A stretch of DNA of 64,000 nucleotides from Zasmidium citrigriseum (taxonomy: Eukaryota; Ascomycota; Dothideomycetes; Mycosphaerellales; Mycosphaerellaceae): assembly GCA_002786025.1 (NCBI GenBank), contig NHNW01000002.1:310001-374000 (forward strand), written 5' to 3'. The position numbers were made by a program, and so were the translations under genes. Under the pieces are notes generated by a model. The model made no database searches. It worked only from the letters and a program-made list of their open reading frames with translations, and was not told where the DNA came from. Shown here in pieces: positions 44,449-53,786 of this stretch (the first letter of the stretch is position 1; every line of letters begins with the position of its first letter).

Positions 44449-45548
44449 CTACCTGATTTTGATCACCACCTTCGAGAAATGTTTCTGTGCTTCTAGTCTC
44501 TCAAACGCGCCCTTCGCTTGCTCCAAGGTGAAAACCTCATCATCTACTATCGGCTGCACATTCCTCTCCTCCACAAACCTAACCATATCCCTAAACTGCT
44601 GCCTCGTCCCCAAAACAATCCCTCTCACAGTACACACATACCAAATTGCATTCAACATAGGCACAGACTTCTCGTCACTCCCCAAAATCCCCGTCGCAGC
44701 CACAACTCCATTCGTCTTCACAGCAGCGAGAGACTCATTGAGCGTGCTATCCCCTCCAACATCAACGATCAAATCAAAGCCCCGACTCTCAGGAGTGAGT
44801 TTCCGGGCCTCTGATCCCCATTTCAGTGTGTTGCGGTAGTTGATCACATGTTTCGCTCCCAACGCCGTCAATCGTTTCGCCTTTTCCTCGCTCGATGTCG
44901 TGGCTACGACGTTTGCGCCGATTGCGGTGGAGAATTGTAGTGCAGCGATACTCACGCCTCCGGTGCCTTGGACGAGGACCCAATCGCCTGCTTTGACTTC
45001 GTTCCCTTTGAGGCCGAAGAGGGCGTTCCAGGCTGTTAGGCCGCTGCAGGTGAGTGTTGCTGCGCGGTCGAAGGATAGGTTGCTCGGAGCGTGGACGAGG
45101 GCTGAGGAGGGGAAGATGCCGAGTTCTTGAAGAGTTCCATCGATGGATTGTCCAAGACCTGCGCCGACTTCGACCAGTGTTGGAAATTGATCGTCCGGGA
45201 TAGTAGGGGTCATGTGCGTCACGACACGATCTCCAGGTCTGAACTCCTTGACATTCTTGCCAACTTGTTTGACGATGCCGGCGCCGTCTGAGCCGGGGAC
45301 AATGTTGGCCTTGACATTGCCAGGAGATGCGCCCTGCGTAACATGAGCAAAGTTCCCTCCAGTGGTAAGTGATGGGAACTTACCTTCGCAACGACCAACT
45401 CCCGATAATTCAACGACGCAGCATGCAACTCGACCACCACCTCATCGTCCCCCACTGAGCTCAGCGTAGCTTCGCGGTCCAGCACCAGAGCTTGATGGCC
45501 GGTTGTCTGTGGGAGTGTCCATCTTGAATACGTTCCAGTCCGAGTCAT
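44449..45548 (-). CDS. Zinc-type alcohol dehydrogenase-like (MDR) oxidoreductase
   Basis: Exons 45384-45548 and 44449-45333 (50-nt intron) give 349 residues. It has the GroES-like N-terminal lobe (LHAASLNYRELVVAK, PGSDGAGIVKQVG, FRPGDRVV) and the Rossmann lobe (VLVQGTGGVSIAALQ, GAKHVINYR, FDLIVDVGG). The NAD(P) motif reads GTGGVS. The usual catalytic-zinc Cys at LNYRELVVAK is replaced (Asn-Tyr-Arg), which places it with the zinc-lacking quinone-oxidoreductase-like members of the medium-chain family. It probably reduces a quinone or alkenal with NADPH in the cytosol. It converges with the O-methyltransferase, only 32 bp apart; a common small-molecule pathway is possible. Confidence 0.9.
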
Positions 45549-46805
45549 CTTGAAAGCTTCCCTCAAAGGGAAAGACGCTTCTTGATATCTCGAGGTTGCG
45601 GTTAGATGTGGTCCGAGAACGGCCGAAAGCCATGATGTCGTGCATGTTCTTATAGAGACTCTTGCAGCGGACGGCTTCGGGATTCGCTCGGGCCGACTGT
45701 GGGATTGCTGAGAAATGGGGATTGTGTTTCGACCAGTGGTGTGGAAGATGTGGGATTGTCGATCATTGCCTGCGAGTGCGAGGTGCTCTGGGAGCAAGCT
45801 GTAGGATGCGTTGTTTCTTGGGCTGAAGTTCCAAGGGGCCAAGAGATACGCCTTGAAAGATGAGGCCTAGAGTGTTGTGTGTTGTTTTCCGAGAGCGGCT
45901 CTGCTTCTCATTGAGCAGTTCTGCTTGAGCACCCAGCTTGATCATGGAGATAGAATCATTTGGTTTCTCATGCATCGGCTCGAATCCCATGTGGTCCCGT
46001 CGACATGCTGCAGAGTCAGACGGGCCTCAGCGTAGCTCAGACCTGTTTCCAACACGGATGAGAGATAGCTGAACGACCCTTTCGAAGCGTCCGTATCATC
46101 AAGCTGGATCCGAATGCGTTCAATTGCTCGTGCCTAAGGCTCACCATCGTCAATTCGTTACGCAAGATGGCAATTGGCTTCGATGTTTTGGTGAGCTCCT
46201 GGTATTACTGTAGCAGAATTTGGCTTTCGACATGGCGATAGGTCGCTCGAGTTGAAGTCCCAATAATGAGTCATATGAGATGGCGCTCAGACACAAGGGA
46301 ACCTGGTCGACTCCATGTGGTTGGGTTACTGCCAGACATCACTTCCTTCCGAAATCGTTGCTCTTTCTACCGCACATCGACCATGCAGCTGCCAGAAATA
46401 ATCAGAACGTCGTCGGGCATCGTTCCGACCAGTGTCGCCTCTCATTAAAAGACCCGAATGTACAGTCACCCTTGTTGCGGAGGTAGGTATATCCAACTTT
46501 CCAGGATCTTCTTCCACAGGAAGGACCACGAATGGGTTGCCAGTGGACGCTCGAGGAGCGATGATCATCTTTCGACCAAGTTGGAACAAGATCGCCTCTC
46601 CGGTTGGACGAACATCGCAGACCTGTCGTTGGACATTGCGTCAGGCAGAAATAATATGAACAAGCGCAGTCGTCGTCCTCCTCCGCGTCAACAATCGCGA
46701 GTAAACAAAACACTCACTCTCTCTTTCCTGTGATCAGTTCCCTGAATTTCAAAGTCCATCACCAACTTCATCAATTCACCATCTCTTCTTTCAACGTTAG
46801 CAAGA
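45549..46805. other. Gene-free stretch with dispersed repeat copy
   Basis: About 1.26 kb with only short frames. Contains one copy (46104-46181) of a repeat also found at 49906-49982. Confidence 0.5.
46104..46181 (+). repeat. Dispersed repeat, copy 1
   Basis: 78 bp similar to 49906-49982. Shared blocks include ATCCGAATGCG, CGTGCCT, CCATCGTCA and GTTACGCAAGA. Relative to copy 2, most changes are G to A or C to T. Confidence 0.8.
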
Positions 46806-47270
46806 ATGGGCCTCTTCAAAAAGAAGCCCAAAGAAGGCTCAGAAAAAGACAAACCCACCGAAGAAGCCGCACCATCACTCCCACCAGCACCCTCAGCAAC
46901 GCACCTCGCCCTCATAGCCGAGCGAGAAACCACCGCATCCGCCCACCGCCGGGCCGAAAAAGCCGAATCAGCCTACCGAACCCGCAAGAGAGCCACAACA
47001 GCGCGGACAGAGTACGCGGCAGCCAAATCCCATATCAAAACGTCTTGCAAAGAGGGAGTGGCGGGAACGAAGTCGACATTCAAGTTCATGTGGTTGTCGC
47101 ATGCGATTTTGCTGGAGAAGATGGGGAATGTGGAGGTTAAGCAGGAGAAGAAGGCGCTGGAGAGGTCGAAGAGTAAGAGGGAGAAGATGAGCGAGAAGAT
47201 GAAGAAGATGGAGGAGGAGGAGGAGAAGAGGAAGAAGGAGGCGCCGGATGAGGGGGCTAAGGAGGAGTGA
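46806..47270 (+). CDS. Small highly charged coiled-coil protein
   Basis: One exon, 154 residues. It begins MGLFKKKPKEGSEKDKP: a Gly at position 2 followed by Lys could be an N-myristoylation signal, but the context is not a perfect match. Residues 35-90 are basic and helical. The last 50 residues are almost pure Lys/Glu (KKALERSKSKREKMSEKMKK), a single long charged helix. No known domain. Clean ATG context and protein-like composition support it. Confidence 0.6.
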   Translation: MGLFKKKPKEGSEKDKPTEEAAPSLPPAPSATHLALIAERETTASAHRRAEKAESAYRTRKRATTARTEYAAAKSHIKTSCKEGVAGTKSTFKFMWLSHAILLEKMGNVEVKQEKKALERSKSKREKMSEKMKKMEEEEEKRKKEAPDEGAKEE

Positions 47271-47486
47271 GGGGGCCGTTGGGTAATGTCTGTATTGTAG
47301 GTTACGAGAAGCCTCGAAATACAGAGCCTATGGAGATTCAGCTGGGCCCATTCATGAACGGACATTGAGCTCGACTCAATTCATGTCCATACCTTAGCGA
47401 ATAGGGGTCTGCACGAGGCGGCTCCTCCAGCCAGGTCATTGATTCTTCATCTTCCCCCAGCAGCTCCAAGTGTAGTGCAACCCCGA

Positions 47487-47785
47487 CTAAGCGCAAGCGA
47501 TCAGGCCTCTCTCCCCTCCAGAATAGCAGAATGACGAGCCTTGAGAGTTCCTGGATATCACCGTAGTGTCGCGTTCTGTGGGAAAGTTTTGGTTGTAGCC
47601 GAGATATCCGCACTAATATGCTTATGTTAATGTTAATGCCACTGTCGGATGGACGGAGAACTTACACAATAGGAGTTTTTCCCCATCCTTTCGCACCCTC
47701 CGTCGCCTGCAGTGCCACCATTGCAATACATTTTCTGCAGAGCCGATGCACTCGTAGCAGCAAGGATGAGTCCCAAGAGCTTCAT
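47487..47785 (-). CDS. Small secreted Cys-rich protein (effector-like)
   Basis: Exons 47666-47785 and 47487-47612 (53-nt intron) give 81 residues. The N-terminal signal peptide is MKLLGLILAATSASA, with cleavage likely after Ala. The mature part of about 65 residues has six cysteines (in KMYCNG, GGCER, SYCCGY, SFCYSG and IACA), which could form three disulfides. It is short, secreted and has no recognised domain, a profile typical of fungal effector candidates and small antimicrobial-like proteins. No activity can be assigned from sequence. The intron is needed: without it the frame ends soon after the fourth residue past SYC. Confidence 0.75.
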
Positions 47786-48716
47786 CTTGCTTGGAGGTGA
47801 TTTTCGATCGAGTGGTTTAAGTTGAGAACTTGCTAGATAGAAGATAGAAAGCCGATGAAGAAGCACTAGAGATCTTATATAGATGATCAGTACTCCGGGC
47901 CAGCGCAAGAGCGATACACCGTATGTACACATCTTGCGCTCAGTGAACTGGATTTGAGCCTGCACAAATCTTTCCACGCGACGGCCCGACTAATTGGCGA
48001 TAGTAGTTCGAACTTCAGCTGAACGTACTGCGGGAGGCTACTGGTCGAATTCCAAAAGTGCCTCTCTTAGATTACCCAAGACGATACGTCCGGGAACTAT
48101 CCCGGACTAGTAAACTTCGAAAGATTCGGTCGTCATACGTGTGCGAACTGGATCGGTCGTGCTCTGTCTTGCAGTTATGCATTCTCATTTTGTTCTCCAC
48201 GGGCTAGGTCTGGGAAAGGAAAATGGTCGGCTGGTCCGGAGTTTTCGAGGAGGGAGGAGGCGGGATACCATCTTTCCTCGCGAGATAGTTGTTTCTTGAC
48301 ATTTTCTGCATCGGCGGTCCCTATTGCTCAATTTAGTGTATGTTGAACCAAATGAAGCCATGGCTGCTGCAGATTTTGGCGATGATCTCTGCAAAGATGT
48401 GTAGGAGCAGAAGTTTGAGATGGGTCGCGGCGATGGATGTCGTCCTTCTCTCAAGCCAGGATCTCCGCACTCTAACCTCTCATGGACAGAGGGGTCTGGG
48501 TCGTGGAGATAGCATCCAAACTTCATGCTTGGAAACAACACCTCTCTTTTCCAACAACACAAGACAACACATTTTCGATTCCATCGATACGTGTAATTGT
48601 GTCGCGGTGCTTGAGATGGTGCATGACTTCTCAATGAATAATCATTAGGCTCACTGAAGAATCAAGTACTCCAATGCTGGACCACAGTACATCACCGGGT
48701 GGCGATTAGAAACAGA
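47786..48716. other. Gene-free stretch
   Basis: About 930 bp between divergent genes. Short frames on both strands, none convincing. Holds both promoters. Confidence 0.45.
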
Positions 48717-49616
48717 ATGCTTGCGAAAGACGAACGCCGACCTCTCGACCTTCCAGTCCGTTCAAGAGACGAACTAAGTGATGAGCGCAAGAGCAGCATT
48801 AGAAACGCTCTACAACGTTATCGCGAAAGAGTACTCGAGCAAAACCTAAGCGAACTGAGGAAAGTCATCAACGAGATCGAATCAGACCCTCCGAGCAGCC
48901 CGAAGATTACAGAAGATGAAGCATCGAAAGAGCGGATAGAGAGTCTTCGCGAGGATTCTGAAATCTGGCTCGATGACCCCACAATAACCACCATCCGCGA
49001 TCTTCTCTCCGAAGACAGACGAGAGAACCTAATCCGGACCAACCGCCTCGATGGCATAACCCACGGCGAAGTCGATCTCGCCGTCCGGAACGCGTGGATC
49101 GAGGATATCGAGAAGAAGATGGCCGCAGATGAAAGGGCTTTGATTCGTCCGAGCGGCCTGCCAGCTGAGTTGAAGTATCTCATGACTTTAGTGCGCGGGA
49201 TCTGTGGCCCAGGACTTCCTGACTGGCGGTTTTACAACCAGCTTAAGTTTATGTCGGATCTTGATGAAGATGAAGCGCGTCTTGGGAATTGGAGTTCTGG
49301 GACTGAGGTTGGATGGATTGCGGTGCCCAATATGCTGCAGGACCTTGACGGGAAGATTGGAGATCTTCCTTATGATTGGCACGACTCCAAGGGCGAAGAG
49401 CACAAAGTTGCAATGGCAGTTGGTATTGGTCAATGTAGCTTTGCGGTGTACTGTCGAAAGCAGAACGATGGCGACGACGGCGGACACGGCCAGGGTGATA
49501 GTGGCGGCGAATGGAGCTGGAAGTTCGGCCAGCAAGAAATGCCCTGCTGTCATCCTTTGTACGACACTATTGAAGACTTCCTTGCTTGGTACGCCGAGTG
49601 GCCTAGCGAGGACTGA
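48717..49616 (+). CDS. Conserved fungal protein, function unknown
   Basis: One exon, 299 residues from the ATG at 48717 (the frame extends upstream only to a GTG). The N-terminal half is charged and helical (RYRERVLEQNLSELRKVIN, SEDRRENLIRTNRLDG). The C-terminal 140 residues look like a compact domain: GLPAELKYLMTLVRGICGPGLPDW, GWIAVPNMLQDLDGKIGDLP, VAMAVGIGQCSFAVYCRK, HPLYDTIEDFLAWYAEW. The last segments are reminiscent of SUKH (SMI1/KNR4-type) domains, where a bulky hydrophobic strand pair precedes a final helix ending in aromatic residues. That is a tentative inference. Confidence 0.7.
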   Translation: MLAKDERRPLDLPVRSRDELSDERKSSIRNALQRYRERVLEQNLSELRKVINEIESDPPSSPKITEDEASKERIESLREDSEIWLDDPTITTIRDLLSEDRRENLIRTNRLDGITHGEVDLAVRNAWIEDIEKKMAADERALIRPSGLPAELKYLMTLVRGICGPGLPDWRFYNQLKFMSDLDEDEARLGNWSSGTEVGWIAVPNMLQDLDGKIGDLPYDWHDSKGEEHKVAMAVGIGQCSFAVYCRKQNDGDDGGHGQGDSGGEWSWKFGQQEMPCCHPLYDTIEDFLAWYAEWPSED

Positions 49617-50278
49617 GAAGGGCCAGAAGATTAGTCTGAGCGGTCTTGGATCGACCGTTGGCTTTGCCTGGCCAGAGCAAAAGCTTGAAGGAGTGGCTTT
49701 GCTGCAGAGCACCTCGAAGCCTGTGATGTTACCAGTCAGACTATGATTGACCCTCTCAGAAGTCTTTGCCGCAACTTTTTCAAGGTTCTTTTGGTGCCGA
49801 TGATGGTTTTTGTAGAATACCGATAGACCATGAACGAAGCTTGAGCATGTGTTCAATACCGGTAAGTCTCTAGTAAGGCATCCTGCAAAGCACGTTCGTT
49901 AAGGTCTGTATCCGAATGCGCTCACCGGGACGTGCCTGAGGCTCGCCATCGTCACATGTTACGCAAGACGGCAGGTGGCCTCCCGAGGCAGCTGTGAGTC
50001 AGGCCGAGCCAGGCTGAAGGACCTCTCCTCATCGTCGGCTCTTCATCATCGCAGCCTGCTCCGAACGACATCATCTGCACTTCATGTCGAGTCGATAAAA
50101 GTTTCAAACAGTCTCGTCGGCGCCAGAGAATCATTCCCCTGGAGCTTGAGCTCAGACCAGCATCGTCACCTTGCCAAACCCTGCTGCACCCCACAAACGG
50201 CTACTTTAGCTGCTTGATCGCCGCGTGATCTTCTGACAGAGCTGCACCTCGACCTCGCATGAACTGCAGCAACTCACC
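49617..50278. other. Intergenic with dispersed repeat copy
   Basis: 662 bp, no gene. Contains repeat copy 2 and the promoter of the cyclophilin gene. Confidence 0.5.
49906..49982 (+). repeat. Dispersed repeat, copy 2
   Basis: 77 bp matching 46104-46181; this copy is richer in G and C at the differing sites. Confidence 0.8.
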
Positions 50279-51501
50279 ATGGCCAGTCGTTCGCGCGTCT
50301 TCCTGGATGTGAGCATTGGTGAGGAGCCTGCCGGCAGGCTGACCATTGAACTCTTCAACGACAAGACTCCGAAAACATGTGAAAAGTAATACTACCACCA
50401 CCCGCTTGCATCCGAGAAAAGGAAACACTGACACTGCATGCCAGCTTCCGACAATTGTGCACGGGCGAACACGATGGCATGTCCTACGCCAAAGTCCCCT
50501 TCCACCGCGTCATCGACGAGTTTATGATTCAAGGAGGGGATGTTGCAAAGGGCGACGGAACGGGCACAGCGAGCATCTACAATGGCGAGTTTGAAGACGA
50601 AAACCTCGACTGGAGAGAGATGGATGCGGCCGGGTTGGTGTGCTCTGCCAATCGCGGGAGAGATACGAATGGTTCTCAGTACGAGCGCATCCATGACTCG
50701 TGCAGCTGACCAGCGACTGACCAGCTTCATCCTAGATTCTTCATTACCTTGGAACCTTGTCCCCACCTCAACGGCAAGCACACGATCTTTGGGCGCCTAG
50801 TGGCCGGCGAAGATGCGCTCGAACGTATCTCGAAAGTCCCTGTCGACAAGAACGATCGGCCCCTACAACCTGTGCTTGTGTCACGCTGCGGTGAGCTGGA
50901 GAGGAAGAAGAAGCCGCAGCGTGATTCGAAGCAAGAGAATGACATCCGCGAGAAGAGCAGTGGTGACAGAGGGCGGAGACGGAAGAGTGACCAGAATGGC
51001 TCGAGCGATGAGATGGATGTCAGTCCTCCACCAGAACGGCGGAGGCAAAGAAGGCAGAGCGACAACGTGGTCGATGAAGGCATAAGAGGCAGGCCACGGC
51101 TGCGCTCGCTCTCGCGATCTCCGTCCAATCCAATCATAGAGGAAGACGACGATGTCTCTCCTGCTGAGATGCACAAGCGAAAGCGTAGCCCATCTCCAAG
51201 CCGACACACCGATCGACGCGACGAGAATGCGACGTATGAGCGGCGGCGGCGGAGTCTACCCAATCAGTACAAAGAGAGACAAGACCGAAGAGGTGGTGAA
51301 GAGGATAGATATCGTCCAAGCCCTCGGCGGGAGGACCATGGATTCGCAGGCCGGAGTAGAGACCACGATCGTTACCGGCCGGGCAATAAGAACCGCTTCC
51401 ACGACGAGGGAAGGCTGGATAATAGCGGTCGGCTAGGCGGATCGGGAAGTGGCGACCATGCACCCGTGAAGTACAAAGGACGAGGAGCCATGAGATATTG
51501 A
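50279..51501 (+). CDS. SR-type nuclear cyclophilin (peptidyl-prolyl isomerase)
   Basis: Exons 50279-50385, 50445-50678 and 50736-51501 give 368 residues. The first 165 residues are a complete cyclophilin domain: [42 protein letters not shown] (catalytic Arg present), GSQFFITL and [12 protein letters not shown]. The C-terminal 200 residues are rich in Arg, Asp, Ser and Glu with RSLSRSPS and RKRSPSPSR motifs. They end in [10 protein letters not shown], a tail shared by fungal SR-cyclophilins. Such proteins (related to human PPIG) act in the nucleus with splicing factors and RNA polymerase II. Isomerase activity is likely since the active-site residues are retained. Confidence 0.93.
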
Positions 51502-52092
51502 TCCTAACGTGCTTTTATCCTGATTCAACAAATTCATCCTGATCCGACAGAGGCGGTGTTCTCTTTCTTCATGACGGCAGCCCAGTACGAAATACCCTCA
51601 ACTCAATGAGCCGAAAGGCAGAAGAAGAAGAGAGTCTTGGCATTACTTGCTCACCAGCTTGGGAAACGGCCGGACATTTCAAAGTGAACATTGAACAAAT
51701 GGATCATCGAAATTCCTTGTATTATACCAGAAAACAGAAGATTGACGGTGTGGCAGGGCGGGCGTCTGCTAAATAGCCTATATACGACTTCTACCGGATT
51801 TCTTGGAAAGGAAGGTACGAAGCTTCCAGCCTCCAACCACCTCATGCCTCGGCGACCGGCAGACAGATCACGCGAAGGATGAAAGCTTACCGCTGCCACC
51901 CGCAGCTTAAACACGATGACACTACTGCAGGTCGACGATGGCACGGATGGATATCCGGCAGAAAAGGATGCGAAGTGCGGAGTAGTGCTGGAGGCCTTTT
52001 CACCGTTGATCGCTTTATAAGCTGGCTGGGTAGCAGGAGGAACTTGATGCGATTTCCTCTCGTCCATTCAACTTCACAGGTATTTTGCAAGG
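51502..52092. other. Intergenic
   Basis: 591 bp; no convincing gene. Promoter of the esterase gene. Confidence 0.5.
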
Positions 52093-53318
52093 ATGATAGC
52101 TTTGACGATAGCATCGTTTGGCCTGATTGCTGCAGTTGCTGCTGGTCCGCCAGGCTGGGGCCATCATGGACCTGGAGGACCCGGCGGCTGGCCACCACAT
52201 GGACCAGGGTCAGGGCAGCAGTGGGGCTTGAAGAAGTTCACTTCACTCGTTGCATTTGGCGACAGCTATACAGACGACTCCCGCTTGGGCTACTTCAGCG
52301 AACATAACGGCACTGCACCTCCAGTTGGGTGGGTCAATCCAGTGGCAAGTTTGATCTTGAAATTAATGTTCTGGCAATCGAGACTAATTGGCGACTACAG
52401 AACTACGCAGCCTCCAGCGGCGGCCGCATCTGGGTCGAATACGTCAAACAATACACCGGCGTCAACCTCTACAACTACGCCGTAAGCGGCGCCGTCTGCA
52501 GCAACGAAATCACGCCCCGACTATTCACCACCTTCGACTTTCCCGCCGTGCGAGAATACGAAGTGCCCGCCTTCATCGCCGACTCCAAATACATCGAGCC
52601 TTCCGGCAAAAAGTTCATAACCAACCCCCCAGACGAAACCGTCTACACCATCTGGATCGGCACCAACGATCTCGGCGTCAACGCCCTCTTGACCGACTCC
52701 CAAGTCCCCGGCACGAATATCGTCTCCTACACGGACTGCGTTTACGAGCAATTGCAACGTTTGTACGACAATGGAGCGCGGTATTTCGTGATTCTGAACG
52801 CCGCGCCGTTGAATCTGGCTCCGCTTTATGGACTTCCTGGGAAGGGAGGCAAGGGACCGGATAACTACTGGCCGGATAAACCAAGTAACATTACGGAGAT
52901 CTCTTATAGAATGATGGAGCAGGTGGTTACCGTGAATGCGATTTATAAGTATCAGACGCCTTTTGTTGCGCAGGTCTCGAAAAGTTTTGGGGAGGCGAAG
53001 TTTGCGGTTATGGATGTTCATGGTTTGGTAAGTTCCCCCTTCTACTTTCCAAGACCACATCGCTGATGAGATATCGTGTAGATGACGGACATCTACAACA
53101 GTCCCTCGCAGTACCTAAACGGCACAGCACCTCTCAATGTGACCGGCGCGGTCCATGAGTGCGATGCCACCGGGGCGAATTGTGTGAATAGCGATTCTCC
53201 GGATAGTTACCTTTGGTATGATGATTTGCATCCGAGTGAGCAGACGGATCGGGTCATTGCGAGGGAGTTTGTGGGCGTTGTGAAGGGTGGAAGTAAGTGG
53301 GCGGAGTACTGGGGTTGA
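52093..53318 (+). CDS. Secreted GDSL/SGNH esterase (CE16-like)
   Basis: Exons 52093-52344, 52401-53027 and 53082-53318 give 371 residues. A signal peptide (MIALTIASFGLIAAVAAG) precedes a Gly/Pro/His-rich spacer. The SGNH blocks are complete: FGDSYTDD (catalytic Ser, residue near 57), a Gly in block II (YAVSGAVCS), GTNDLG (Asn) and DDLHPSEQ (Asp/His). This set and the overall length match fungal carbohydrate esterase family 16, which removes acetyl groups from sugars of plant cell walls. NITE and NGTA sites suggest N-glycosylation. Intron 1 seems to use a GC donor (GTG|GCAAGT); a GT donor three bases upstream would also keep the frame. Confidence 0.93.
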
Positions 53319-53786
53319 GTGGTGGGTTAGAGTAGTGAGGTATGTTGATGAATGAATGTGGTTGATGGTTCAGGCCTTCTTGGCATTTGAATATCTCTGC
53401 GCTGTGAATTGGGGCGCAGCTGAGAGGCCTTGTAGCAGAAGGCAGCTACTGCATGTACTCCGCCTACAAGCAACGCCACATCGACCGCCGCCTTTGATCT
53501 CGAGCTACACCCACAACACCACGACTTCGGCTTTTGTGGCCTTTACGATCTCGAACCTCAGGACTACCCTGCCTACCCTGCCCTTTCCGCTCGAACTGGA
53601 AGATTAGCTCTCTGCGCATCAGCACATTCGTCCAAGCCTTTAAAGGGCTTGTTCCACTCAACTTTTAGCAACAAAGTCGGGGGTGGTTGGGGACATCTTC
53701 CAGTTTAACCGGAACACCGAGGGTGGAATCTTCGCAGCGACATTGCAACTTCCTCAAGACCAGCGGCTGGGCGGTACCTGCCGAGC
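53319..53786. other. Intergenic with short element copy A
   Basis: 468 bp between the esterase and the HET gene. Contains the short dispersed element at 53675-53724. Confidence 0.5.
53675..53724 (+). repeat. Short dispersed element, copy A
   Basis: Ends about 62 bp before the HET start, same orientation. It could encode GVVGDIFQFNRNTEGG. Similar to the copies at 37659-37710 and 36864-36914 (minus). Confidence 0.8.

Noticed and set aside
43122..45548. A polyketide cluster around the O-methyltransferase and dehydrogenase
   Set aside because: No polyketide synthase or other core enzyme lies nearby; two genes are not enough.
45970..46000. GGCTCGAATCCC as a tRNA B box
   Set aside because: No matching T-stem, acceptor stem or A box could be paired around it.
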